Assembly (NCBI RefSeq): GCF_030294945.1
Contig: NZ_AP018448.1
Location: 3,410,001 to 3,474,000 of the forward strand
From: Streptomyces graminofaciens
GTDB taxonomy: Bacteria > Actinomycetota > Actinomycetes > Streptomycetales > Streptomycetaceae
Length of the DNA stretch: 64,000 nucleotides
Direction: 5' to 3'
Numbering within the stretch: position 1 is the first letter of the stretch; each line of letters starts with the position of its first letter. Below are positions 24,379 to 32,514 of this stretch, piece after piece. The notes under the pieces are model-generated. The model did not search any database and was not told where the DNA came from. It saw only the letters and a program-made list of their open reading frames with translations. Position numbers and translations under genes: made by a program.

Positions 24379-25538
24379 AGGTGGTCCTCCTTGAGGCCGA
24401 GGCCGGTCAACCGGTCGCGGGCCCAGGCGAGTTCGGCGGCGATGCCACCGGCGAGGTCGGCGGGCGGTTCGGGGAGGACGGACCAGGTGTAGGTCTCGAC
24501 CTCGATGTGGTCGCAGGCGGCCGAGGCCCCGCCGAGCAGTCCGGTGAGGACCTGGCTCAGCTGGTCGGCGGTCGTGCGCAGCGGCGGTTCGGGATCGGCG
24601 TGCAGCGGGGCGTGGAAGTGGACGCGCCAGGGCCCGGTGTCGGTGGGCAGCTCACCGTCGAGGGCGTCCGGCAGATCGTCGGCTCCCCGCACCTGCTCCT
24701 CGGCCGCCGGGGCCGTACGCGTCTGGTGCAGGAACCGGGGTTCCGCGAGGCGGCGCAGGGCCGCGTGGGCGGCGGGGTCGGCCGGGTCGGCGGCCTCGAT
24801 CGCGCAGGACGCCTGGAGTTTGACCACGGGCAGCCCGGCGTCGGCGAGGCGGGTCAGGGCGGCGCCGGGTTCCTCGAACTGGACGGCGAGGTGGCAGGCG
24901 TCGAGGCAGACGCCGAGCCGGTCCGGGTCGAGGCCGCGCAGTTCCCGTACGGCCTGGGCGGTGGTCTCCACCACGCAGCCGGGCTCCGGTTCGAAGGCGA
25001 CCCGGATACGGCGGCCGGTGTCGGACTCGATTCCGGCGAGCCCGGCGGTCAGCCGGTCCAGAGCGCGGCGGGCGGTCTCGGCGCGCTCGGCGGGCCAGGG
25101 GGTCCGCCAGGCCAGCGGGAGCGTGGAGATGCTGCCGCGCTCGACGTCGTCCGGGAGGAGTTCGGCGAGCACGCGGGCGCAGTCCAGGGTGTGGGCGAGG
25201 CGTGCCTCGTCCGCCCAGTCGGGCAGGTAGACGTCCTTCTTGACGACCTCGCGGTGGAACCCGGCGTAGGGGAAGGCGTTGAGGGTGACGGTCTCCAGGC
25301 CGCGTGCGGCGAGTTCGTTCTTGAGTCGCCGCAACTCCCCTGGTTCGTCTACGAGTCGGGTGACGACTCCGCGGGCGAGCCAGAGCCCGATGCCGAGCCG
25401 GTCGACGCCGAGGCGGTCGCGTACGGGCTCGGCGTATTCGGCGAGTTGGGCGATGACGCCCTCCAGGTCCTCCGCCTGGTGGACGTTGCTGCAGTAGCCG
25501 AGGTGGACGGTGGTGCCGTCCGGGTGCCGGAATCGCAT
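24375..25538 (-). CDS. EboE-like TIM-barrel metabolite-traffic protein
   Basis: 387 residues. The opening VHLGYCSNVHQAEDL and the following ETVTLNAFPYAGFHREVVKKDVY are strongly conserved in EboE proteins. Barrel strands include RVAFEPEPGCVVE (metal-binding Glu), LGVCLDACHLAVQFE and VVKLQASCAIE, as in xylose-isomerase-like folds. The product and substrate are not known; EboE is required with the other Ebo proteins for precursor export in a cyanobacterial pigment pathway. The start is 10 bases after the TatD-like stop. Confidence 0.83.
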   Translation of the reverse strand: MRFRHPDGTTVHLGYCSNVHQAEDLEGVIAQLAEYAEPVRDRLGVDRLGIGLWLARGVVTRLVDEPGELRRLKNELAARGLETVTLNAFPYAGFHREVVKKDVYLPDWADEARLAHTLDCARVLAELLPDDVERGSISTLPLAWRTPWPAERAETARRALDRLTAGLAGIESDTGRRIRVAFEPEPGCVVETTAQAVRELRGLDPDRLGVCLDACHLAVQFEEPGAALTRLADAGLPVVKLQASCAIEAADPADPAAHAALRRLAEPRFLHQTRTAPAAEEQVRGADDLPDALDGELPTDTGPWRVHFHAPLHADPEPPLRTTADQLSQVLTGLLGGASAACDHIEVETYTWSVLPEPPADLAGGIAAELAWARDRLTGLGLKEDHL

Positions 25539-25548
25539 GGGCCGTTCC

Positions 25549-26403
25549 TCACGCTCCGCCGCGGCGGATGGAGTTGCCCTCGAAGCTCGACTCCTCGTCC
25601 GGCTTGGGTTCGTCGAGGTCGAGGCGGCCGCTCTGCCCGTAGAAGGCGACCGGGTTGCGCCACAGGACCTTGTCCACGGTGTCGTCGTCGAAGCCGGCGG
25701 CGAGCATGGCGTCGGCCGTCTTGCGGGTCTTGAGCGGGTCCGAACGGCCCCAGTCGGCCGCCGAGTTGACGAGAACGCGGTCGGTGCCGTGCTCCTGGAG
25801 GATCGACACCATGCGGTCCTCGCTCATCTTGGTCTTCGGGTAGATCGAGAAGCCCGCCCAGCAGCCGCTGTCTAGGACCATGCCGACGGTGAGTTCATTG
25901 AGGTGGTCGAGGACGACGAGTTCGGGGGCGATGCCCGACTCGCGTACGACGTCCAGGGTCCGGCGGGTGCCCGTGGCCTTGTCGCGGTGCGGGGTGTGCA
26001 CGAGGGCGGGCAGCTCGTGCTCGATGGCGAGCTGGAGCTGGCGGGCGAGTGCCTCGTCCTCCTCGGGGGTCATGGAGTCGTAGCCGATCTCGCCGACCGC
26101 GACGACCCGGTCCTTGGCGAGATAGCGGTCCAGCTCGTCGAGGACCGGCGTGCAGCGCGGGTCGTTCGCCTCCTTGGGGTTGAGGGCGATCGTGCAGTAG
26201 TGCTGGATGCCGTGCTGCGCGGCCCGGTACGGCTCCCAGCCGAGCAGGGAGTCGAAGTAGTCGTAGAAGCTCTCGGGCGAGGTGCGGGGCTGGCCGAGCC
26301 AGAAGGCGGGCTCGACTAGGGCGCGAACCCCGGCCGCGTACATCGCCTCGTAGTCGTCGGTGGTGCGGGAGGACATGTGGATGTGGGGGTCGAAGATGCG
26401 CAT
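25549..26403 (-). CDS. TatD-family metal-dependent hydrolase (EboB-like)
   Basis: 284 residues of amidohydrolase/TatD type. Metal ligands are visible in DPHIHMS (HxH), VAVGEIGYDS (Glu), ALVHTPHRD (His), VLDHLNE (His) and VNSAADWG (Asp). NPVAFYGQSGRLDLDE ends the domain. It may be a nuclease or a small-molecule hydrolase; within an Ebo-type operon the second is more likely. ATG 26403 is 2 bases after the EboA stop. The C-terminal 20 residues are polar and probably flexible. Confidence 0.85.
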   Translation of the reverse strand: MRIFDPHIHMSSRTTDDYEAMYAAGVRALVEPAFWLGQPRTSPESFYDYFDSLLGWEPYRAAQHGIQHYCTIALNPKEANDPRCTPVLDELDRYLAKDRVVAVGEIGYDSMTPEEDEALARQLQLAIEHELPALVHTPHRDKATGTRRTLDVVRESGIAPELVVLDHLNELTVGMVLDSGCWAGFSIYPKTKMSEDRMVSILQEHGTDRVLVNSAADWGRSDPLKTRKTADAMLAAGFDDDTVDKVLWRNPVAFYGQSGRLDLDEPKPDEESSFEGNSIRRGGA

Positions 26404-26405
26404 GG

Positions 26406-27170
26406 TCAGGCCTGTTCCTTGGCGTCGGAGCCCTGTTCGGCACCGGGTTTGTGCGGGGTGGGGGCGGGCTCCGCCCGGAGGGCGGCGAACTCGTCGACGA
26501 GGGCCGCGAGTCCGTCTCCGACGACGTCCGGGAAGGCCCGGACGAGAGGCTGTACGCCTGCGGGTATCTCGCGTCCGGCGACGGCGCGCTCATGGGCGAA
26601 GTCGGCGAGCATCCGGGCCAGTTCGCGGTCGGCGCGGGTGTCGAGCCCGGTGACGCGGTCGAGCGGGATCTCGTAGAACACGCACTTCAGGACGGCCTGG
26701 CGGTACTCGACGTCCGGGAGGCGGGCGGCCGTGTACGTGCCGAGGGCGGCCTCGATGAGGGTGCTGTCGTTGCCGCGCAGGGTCTCGCGGACCAGGGGCA
26801 GGGCGAGGTCGCCGAGGTCGCCGGCGCCCTCGGGGGCGCCGGGGTCCAGCAGGGGCAGGGCGCGCAGGACGGCTCGCTGCTCGGCCGGGTCGCCGTGCCG
26901 GTGGAGCCCGGTCAGTTCCTCGGCGAGCGCCTCGCCCCTGAGGGGCAGCGCGGTGAGCAGGACGGCGCGGGCGGCCTCGTCGACGGTCCAGTGTTCGTCC
27001 AGCCGGGTGTGTCCGCAGCGCCTGCGGACGGCCGGGAACAGGGCCCGGATCGCGGCGGGCCGGCCGGTGACCTTCGCGGTGGCCTCGTCGAGCCAGGCGC
27101 GGGCCGTCGCGTCGAGCGCGCAGGAGAGGAGGGTGGTACGGGGATCGGTGAGCAGGCCGGGTGAGGCCAT
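26406..27170 (-). CDS. EboA-domain protein
   Basis: 254 residues, all-helical. The segment TRLDEHWTVDEAARAVLLTALP and the block ALPLLDPGAP through DSTLIEAALGTYTAARLPDVEYRQAVLKCVFYEIP (here given in parts) are typical of EboA domains, the defining member of Ebo clusters. No catalytic motif is known. GGAGG lies 9 bases before ATG 27170. It probably acts as an adaptor or scaffold for metabolite transfer at the membrane, by analogy with cyanobacterial work. The last 30 residues are polar. Confidence 0.82.
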   Translation of the reverse strand: MASPGLLTDPRTTLLSCALDATARAWLDEATAKVTGRPAAIRALFPAVRRRCGHTRLDEHWTVDEAARAVLLTALPLRGEALAEELTGLHRHGDPAEQRAVLRALPLLDPGAPEGAGDLGDLALPLVRETLRGNDSTLIEAALGTYTAARLPDVEYRQAVLKCVFYEIPLDRVTGLDTRADRELARMLADFAHERAVAGREIPAGVQPLVRAFPDVVGDGLAALVDEFAALRAEPAPTPHKPGAEQGSDAKEQA

Positions 27171-27224
27171 GGCGGGACAACCTCCTGTGGGAGGAAAGGG
27201 CTTGAGCGATGGACGGGGTACTGG

Positions 27225-28082
27225 TCAGGCCGTCGCGGCGCGCAGGAACTCCAGGGAGCGGCGGGCCACGTCAGGGGCGTCGAGGGCGGCACCCTGGATC
27301 TCGACGGAGACCAGCCCCCGATGGCCGATGGCGGTGAGCGCGGCCAGCACGGGCGGGAAGTCGATCTCGCCGGCGCCGAATTCGAGATGCTGGTGGACAC
27401 CGCGCCGCATGTCCTCGATCTGCACGTTCAGCAGTCGCGGCGCGGACAGGCGCACACAGTCCAGTACGGTCCGCTCCTCGACACAGTGGGCGTGCCCGAT
27501 GTCCAGGGTGATCCCGAACAGTTCGTGTCCGCCGACCAGTTCGGCCAGGTCCAGACAGCGCTCGACGGTGTCGACGAACATGTACGGCTCGGGTTCGAAG
27601 GCCAGCGACACCCCGTGCTCCGCCGCGGTCTCCAGGACGGTCTCGATGCCCGCCGCGAGCCGCTTCCACGCGTCCTCCTCCGGCAGTCCGCCCGGCGCCG
27701 GGCCGCTGCACAGATGGACGGTGGGCGAGCCCAGGTCGGCCGCGATGCGCACGGCCCGCCGCAGCAGGTCGATCCTGCGGTCGGCGCCGTCCGACATCAG
27801 CGTGGGCCGGTGCTTGCCCCAGGGGTCGAGGAGGTAGGGCGCGCCGGTCTCGACCGTGACGTCGAGACCGTGCCGGTCGAGGTCGCGCGCGAGGGCGGCC
27901 ACGCGGCGGGGGAGGTCGTCGGCGTACGGGTCGAGGTGCCCGTGGTCGAGGGTGAGCGCGACGCCGTCGTAGCCGAGGTCGGCGAGGACCGTGAGGACGT
28001 CGCTCAGCCGGTGGTTGGTGAAGCCGTTGGTGCCGTAGCCGAATCTGAGCGGTGTGCCGCTGGGTGTGGGGGGCGGGGTCAT
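27225..28082 (-). CDS. Sugar-phosphate isomerase/epimerase-like TIM-barrel protein
   Basis: 285 residues with an AP-endonuclease-2/xylose-isomerase-like barrel. RFGYGTNGFTNHRLSDVL starts the barrel. VSLAFEPEPYMFVDTVE (Glu), FGITLDIGHAHCVE (Asp, His), LLNVQIEDMRRG (Glu) and VSVEIQG (Glu) supply the expected metal ligands. It is distinct from EboE, so the operon has two TIM-barrel enzymes. GGAGG is about 10 bases before ATG 28082. A short spacer of 62 bases separates it from the UbiA-like gene, at the position where related clusters may carry a further enzyme. Confidence 0.85.
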   Translation of the reverse strand: MTPPPTPSGTPLRFGYGTNGFTNHRLSDVLTVLADLGYDGVALTLDHGHLDPYADDLPRRVAALARDLDRHGLDVTVETGAPYLLDPWGKHRPTLMSDGADRRIDLLRRAVRIAADLGSPTVHLCSGPAPGGLPEEDAWKRLAAGIETVLETAAEHGVSLAFEPEPYMFVDTVERCLDLAELVGGHELFGITLDIGHAHCVEERTVLDCVRLSAPRLLNVQIEDMRRGVHQHLEFGAGEIDFPPVLAALTAIGHRGLVSVEIQGAALDAPDVARRSLEFLRAATA

Positions 28083-28144
28083 GCGGGGGGCTCCTCCTGC
28101 GGAGGTCCGAGGGTGGTTCAGGTGTCGAAGGTGGTTCAGGTGGT

Positions 28145-29143
28145 TCAGGTGGGGGAGATGCGCCGGGCGAGCCGTCGTGCGAGGGGGTGCACGACACCCA
28201 GGACGGCCGCGGTGGCCGGGGCTCCGCCGCGGGCGGTGAGGGCCGCCTGCAGCGGCATCAGACCGAGGATGCCGGCGCCGACGGCCCGTCGTACGTTCTC
28301 GCCCGAGGGCTCCCGTGCGGCGCGTACCTGGGCCGTCCCGTAGGTGCCGAGGTAGGCGAGGGCACCGGCGGCGGCCACGGCGGCCCGGGGCACGGCCGCA
28401 CGCGGAGCGACGGCGGGGCGCTCCGGGTGGCGTCCGGCCCTGGCCGAGGCGAGGGCGGTGCGGACGGCCGGGAGTGCCGTCGCGAGGGCCGTGGTCGTGG
28501 AGGCGGCGAGCGTCCGGACCGGCAGCGTCGCGGGGGCGCCGGAGATCTCGTGGCGGCTGAGGGCGGTCAGCGTGTACGTGTGGGCGCCGACCAGCGCGGC
28601 GGGGACGGCACCCCGGCGCAGGGCCGTACCGACCCCGAGGTTCCGGCCGCGCCCGGCGGTGAGGGCGCCCGAGAGGACGTCCAGGACACGTGCGCTCGCC
28701 ATGGCGGCCGGGCCTGCCGGGGTGGCCTTGAGCTTCAGGTCGTACGCCCAGACGGCACCGGCGAGGGGAAGCGCTCCCAGCAGCCCCCGGCGGCCCGCCG
28801 AGACGGCGGCGAGTCCGAGGCCTCCGGCGGTGAGGGCGCCGGCGACGGCGAGGGCGGTGCGGCGGGGCACCCGGCCGGACGGCACGGGTCGCTCGGGTCG
28901 CTCCACGGCGTCGATCGTGGCGTCGGCGTAGTCGTTGAGTGCCATGCCGGCCCAGTAGAGGCAGATGGACGATCCCATGACGCCGAATGTCCGTGCGCCC
29001 AGCGGCTGCCCGGTGGCCGCCGCTCCCGCGAGCACATCGCCGGGGACGCTCAGGGCGGCGGGTGCGCGGACGAGTTGAGCGAGGTCGTGCAGGCTCACGG
29101 CAGGCCGGGAGCCGGAGCGGAGTACCGCTCTCCGATCTTTCAT
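28145..29143 (-). CDS. EboC-like UbiA-superfamily prenyltransferase
   Basis: 332 residues with about eight membrane segments. The first Asp-rich motif is intact (ALNDYADATIDAVERPERP, N-D-x2-D-x3-D). The second Asp-rich motif of true UbiA enzymes is not visible; its place has TALSRHEISGAP. That degenerate form is, as far as I recall, usual for EboC proteins and leaves open whether it still transfers a prenyl group. It is the first gene of the operon: its ATG 29143 follows a promoter region with two palindromes, and no convincing ribosome binding site is seen. Confidence 0.85.
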   Translation of the reverse strand: MKDRRAVLRSGSRPAVSLHDLAQLVRAPAALSVPGDVLAGAAATGQPLGARTFGVMGSSICLYWAGMALNDYADATIDAVERPERPVPSGRVPRRTALAVAGALTAGGLGLAAVSAGRRGLLGALPLAGAVWAYDLKLKATPAGPAAMASARVLDVLSGALTAGRGRNLGVGTALRRGAVPAALVGAHTYTLTALSRHEISGAPATLPVRTLAASTTTALATALPAVRTALASARAGRHPERPAVAPRAAVPRAAVAAAGALAYLGTYGTAQVRAAREPSGENVRRAVGAGILGLMPLQAALTARGGAPATAAVLGVVHPLARRLARRISPT

Positions 29144-29172
29144 GGCGGCAACTTACCTGCGTCACTTGAACA

Positions 29173-29236
29173 TTCACATGGAGAAAATGTGAAGGTCTTT
29201 GTCAATCCGTGACTTGATTTTCCGTGTCACGGAAAA
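29173..29236. promoter_or_regulatory. Promoter/operator region of the Ebo-type operon
   Basis: Two inverted repeats lie in this AT-rich gap. TTCACAT-N7-ATGTGAA spans 29173-29193, and a perfect 19-bp palindrome TTTTCCGTGTCACGGAAAA spans 29218-29236. On the minus strand TTGACA (29205-29200) could be a -35 box, with the first palindrome then falling over the -10 region. A repressor or activator site for the operon is likely. No regulator gene is adjacent. Confidence 0.6.
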
Positions 29237-29296
29237 CCTCTTGCGCGAACTCGATCGGCCTTGACCAGCAAGGAAGTTTACGCACCTGAGGGCCCG

Positions 29297-30709
29297 TCAC
29301 AGCTCCTGTCGCAGCCGCCGCCACACGGCCTTGGCCGCGTTGTGGCCCGACATGCCGTGCACACCGGGGCCGGGCGGGGTGGCCGAGGAGCAGATGAAGA
29401 CCGCCGGGTGCGGGGTGTGGTACGGGAAGAGCGAGAGCTTGGGGCGCAGCAGCAGTTGGAGGCCGGAGGCCGCGCCGCAGGCGATGTCGCCGCCCACGTA
29501 GTTCGCGTTGCGCGCCGCGAATTCGGGCGGGCCCGCGGTGGCGCGGGCGAGGACGAGGTCGCGGAACCCGGGTGCGAACCGCTCCAGTTGGCGCTCGATC
29601 GCGTCCGTCAGATCCCCCGTCCAGCCATTGGGCACATGCCCGTAAGCCCAGAACACGTGCTTGCCCTCGGGCGCGCGGGTGGGGTCCATGAGGCTGGGCT
29701 GCACGGTGATCAGGAACGGCGCGTCGGGTGCCCGGCCGTGCCGGGAGGCGGCGTCGAGGGCGGCGCCGATCTCCGCCTTGCTCGCGCCCACCTGGACCGT
29801 GCCCGCGCGGCGGGCCTCCTCGGCCGTCCAGGGCACGGGCCCGTCCAGCGCGTAGTCGATCTTGAAGACGCTCGCCCCGTAGCGGTACGACTCGTAGAAC
29901 CGCCCGAAGCCGGCGATGCGGGCCAGCGCGGTGGGCGAGGTGTCGAAGACATAGGCGCGGGCGGGCGGCAGGTCGTCGAGGCGTTTGACCTCGTAGTCCG
30001 TGTGGATCGCGCCGCCGAGGTCCTTCAGATACGCGGCGAGCGCGTCGGAGATGGCCTGGGAGCCGCCCCGGGCCACCGGCCAGCCGGCGGCGTGCGCGGC
30101 GAGCGCGAAGACCAGGCCGACGGCACCGGTGGCGATACCGCCGAGCGGGGCGATGACATGGGCGACGAGGCCGGAGAACAGCGCCTTCACGCGCTCGTCC
30201 TTGAAGCGGCGCATCAGCCAGGTGGAGGGCGGCAGTCCCGCGAGGCCGAAGCGGGCGAGGGTGACCGGGTCGCGGGGCAGCGCGCTGAGCGGCAGCGACA
30301 TGAAGTCCCGGGCCAGGGTGTCCCACTTGGGCAGGAAGGGCTCGACCAGCCGTCGGTACGCGCCCGCGTCACGCGGCCCGAACGAGGCGGCCGTCTCCGC
30401 CACCGAGCGGGACAGCACGGCCGCCGAGCCGTCGAGGAACGGGTGCGCCATGGGCAGCTCGGCGTGCAGCCACTGAAGGCCGTAGCGGTCGAGCGGCATC
30501 GCCTTGAACGCGGGTGAGTTGACGCCCAGCGGGTGCGCCGCCGAACACGGGTCGTGCCGGAAGCCGGGCAGCGTCAGCTCCTCGGTGCGGGCGCCCCCGC
30601 CGATGGTGCCCTTCGCCTCGAACACCGCCACGGAGAATCCGCGCCGGGCCAGCTCCACGGCAGCCGTCAGCCCGTTCGGCCCCGCCCCCACCACCACCGC
30701 GTCGAGCAT
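29297..30709 (-). CDS. FAD-dependent oxidoreductase of the phytoene-dehydrogenase/PYROXD2 type
   Basis: 470 residues from ATG 30709, chosen because GAAGG sits 8 bases upstream (GTG 30718 is an alternative). [21 protein letters not shown] followed by [16 protein letters not shown] is the FAD-binding motif. Near the C-terminus come [20 protein letters not shown] and [12 protein letters not shown], as in PYROXD2-like members. The substrate is unknown; carotenoid desaturation is unlikely because no crtB-type gene is nearby. It is downstream of the Ebo promoter region on the same strand but upstream in the transcription order, so read-through into the Ebo operon is possible across the 153-bp gap. 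Confidence 0.85.
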   Translation of the reverse strand: MLDAVVVGAGPNGLTAAVELARRGFSVAVFEAKGTIGGGARTEELTLPGFRHDPCSAAHPLGVNSPAFKAMPLDRYGLQWLHAELPMAHPFLDGSAAVLSRSVAETAASFGPRDAGAYRRLVEPFLPKWDTLARDFMSLPLSALPRDPVTLARFGLAGLPPSTWLMRRFKDERVKALFSGLVAHVIAPLGGIATGAVGLVFALAAHAAGWPVARGGSQAISDALAAYLKDLGGAIHTDYEVKRLDDLPPARAYVFDTSPTALARIAGFGRFYESYRYGASVFKIDYALDGPVPWTAEEARRAGTVQVGASKAEIGAALDAASRHGRAPDAPFLITVQPSLMDPTRAPEGKHVFWAYGHVPNGWTGDLTDAIERQLERFAPGFRDLVLARATAGPPEFAARNANYVGGDIACGAASGLQLLLRPKLSLFPYHTPHPAVFICSSATPPGPGVHGMSGHNAAKAVWRRLRQEL

Positions 30710-30953
30710 CGACGGCACCTTCGGACCCCTTCGTCAGCCACTGGCCACTCGCCGTCAGGATATGCCCGGACACCGACAAGGCCAGGACCTACCTTTGGAT
30801 CACCCCTGGGCCAGGGGGCGTGGCACTCGCCTCTGCCGCGTCGTCGTCGGTTGCCCACTCCCCCACGCCCGGCTCACCGGCAGTCGCACGGCGCCGCGGC
30901 CCGAAGCCGGCGTGATCCAGACGACAGGCCCTGGTACGGGTAGGCTCCGCAGG

Positions 30954-31622
30954 GTGACGCGCCGGTTCCGATTCAGTGATCCCGAGGAAGACACCTGGCA
31001 CTGGTTCGAGGTCGGGGACGACGGCTGGGCACTGCGGCAGGCCGGCTTCGACCGCGCGCGCGAGATCCCGTACCTGCCCGAGTGGCGACCCGAACGCGCC
31101 GATCACACCGACGGCGGCGCGTCGGTCGCCGCCTCGCAGGCCCAACTCTCGGCGGTACGCGAGCAGTTCGGCCTGTTCGGTGTACAGCTCTACGAGGCCG
31201 TGTACGGCGTCCTCGGCGAAGGTCCCGTCGAGGAGCCGCCGGGAGCCGTGCCCGTCACCGAAGCCGTGTTCGAGCGGGCCTGGAGAACGGCGATGATGGA
31301 CCGGCACTTCAGCCGCTACGACACCGGCCCGCTGCCCCAGGGCGCCCGGGTCACCGGCACGGTCCGCGCGCTGCCCTGGGGGGCAGGCCGGACCGGCCTG
31401 GTCGTGGACATCGGGCAGACCGTGGGGGCATTCGTGGACGTGCTCCACCTGCCTCACGAGGCGGAGGACTGGCCGCCGGTCGACACCGTGACCGAGTTCG
31501 AGGTCACCACGATCCGCTTCTACGACTGGAAGCCGGGCGAGCGCCCCGGCGCCCAGATCAGACTCCGCCCGACAGCAACTCCACCACCCGGCGAGCCGTG
31601 GCCTCGTCCCGGGCCGCGGTGA
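30954..31622 (+). CDS. Protein with S1-like RNA-binding domain, unknown function
   Basis: 222 residues from GTG 30954. The N-terminal part, RRFRFSDPEEDTWHWFEVGDDG, is typical of a conserved Streptomyces hypothetical family. The C-terminal part, GARVTGTVRALPWGAGRTGL, VVDIGQTVGAFVD and FEVTTIRFYDW, looks like an S1/OB-fold beta barrel. No ribosome binding site precedes the GTG, and TAGGCT 11 bases upstream could be a -10 box, so the mRNA may be leaderless. The 3' end overlaps the convergent phosphatase gene by 65 bases. Confidence 0.75.
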   Translation: MTRRFRFSDPEEDTWHWFEVGDDGWALRQAGFDRAREIPYLPEWRPERADHTDGGASVAASQAQLSAVREQFGLFGVQLYEAVYGVLGEGPVEEPPGAVPVTEAVFERAWRTAMMDRHFSRYDTGPLPQGARVTGTVRALPWGAGRTGLVVDIGQTVGAFVDVLHLPHEAEDWPPVDTVTEFEVTTIRFYDWKPGERPGAQIRLRPTATPPPGEPWPRPGPR

Positions 31623-32403
31623 ACGGCAGCGCGTTGCCTCCGGTGATCCGGAACGGCTCCCCGGTCAGTGTCAGATGGGCGCCGCCCGCCTCCTCGACCA
31701 GGAGCAGGCCCGCCGCGTGATCCCAGGCCGCCTCCCAGGAGAACGCCGTGGCGTCCAACCGGCCCCGGGCGATGGCCAGATACTCCAGCCCGGCCGAGCC
31801 GCACGCGCGCGGGGCGACCCCTGCCGTCCACAGGCCGAGCAGCGCCGCCTTCTGCTCCGGCGTGGTGTAGTCCGGGTGGGAGGTGGCCACTTCGAGGTCA
31901 CGGCCGGGCTCGGGCGACCCCGCGCGCAGCGGCTCGCCGTCGAGCGTGGCGCCCCGGCCCCGTATCGCCACGGCGAACCGGTCGAGGGCGGGCGCGTACG
32001 TCCACGAACCCCGGATCACGCCACCCTGGGCGACAGCGACCAGGGTGCAGAAGCCGGGCTCGCCGTGCACGAACTGCCGGGTGCCGTCCACCGGGTCGAC
32101 GATCCAGACCGGGGCGTCGCCCTGGATCGCCTCGTGCGTCTTCGGATTGGCGTGCACCGCCTCCTCGCCGACCACGAGCGAGCCGGGCAGCAGCGCGGAC
32201 AGCGCGTCCGTGAGAGAGAGCTCGGCCCTGCGGTCGGCGTCGGTCACCAGGTCGTGCGGGCCGCTCTTCTGGTCGATCTCGTGCGCGGCGAGCTGCCGGA
32301 AGCGCGGCATGATCTCCGCGGCGGCGGCCTTGCGGACGGCTTCCTCGACGTCGGAGCTGTGGCGGGCGAGAAACTCGTCGATGGTTTCGGTGTCTTCGAT
32401 CAT
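31558..32403 (-). CDS. Inositol monophosphatase-family phosphatase (histidinol-phosphatase-like)
   Basis: 281 residues. DLVTDADRRAE, VVGEEAV (Glu), WIVDPVDGTRQFVHG (DPxDGT metal motif) and FSWEAAWDHAAGLLLVEEAGG (WDxAA) give all the Mg ligands of the family. Substrate could be inositol-1-phosphate, histidinol phosphate or PAP; the extended loop AVHANPKTHEA does not decide it. ATG 32403 is preferred; GGAGG is unusually close (1 base) to it, so the start is slightly uncertain. It follows the gamma-glutamyltransferase gene on the same strand with a 111-base gap. Confidence 0.87.
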   Translation of the reverse strand: MIEDTETIDEFLARHSSDVEEAVRKAAAAEIMPRFRQLAAHEIDQKSGPHDLVTDADRRAELSLTDALSALLPGSLVVGEEAVHANPKTHEAIQGDAPVWIVDPVDGTRQFVHGEPGFCTLVAVAQGGVIRGSWTYAPALDRFAVAIRGRGATLDGEPLRAGSPEPGRDLEVATSHPDYTTPEQKAALLGLWTAGVAPRACGSAGLEYLAIARGRLDATAFSWEAAWDHAAGLLLVEEAGGAHLTLTGEPFRITGGNALPFTAARDEATARRVVELLSGGV

Positions 32404-32514
32404 GCCTCCATCACAGCACGCGCCACTGACAATCCCCACCCCTACGGTGTACTACGGGTGGAATCGCCATGAACGTCCGTAGTGCGTGGGCCTCCTGAGG
32501 TCTGTCGGCCGGGG

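Noticed and set aside
29297..30709. The CrtI-like oxidoreductase as a carotenoid pathway gene
   Set aside because: The C-terminal motifs fit the PYROXD2 branch better and no phytoene synthase or cyclase gene is near.
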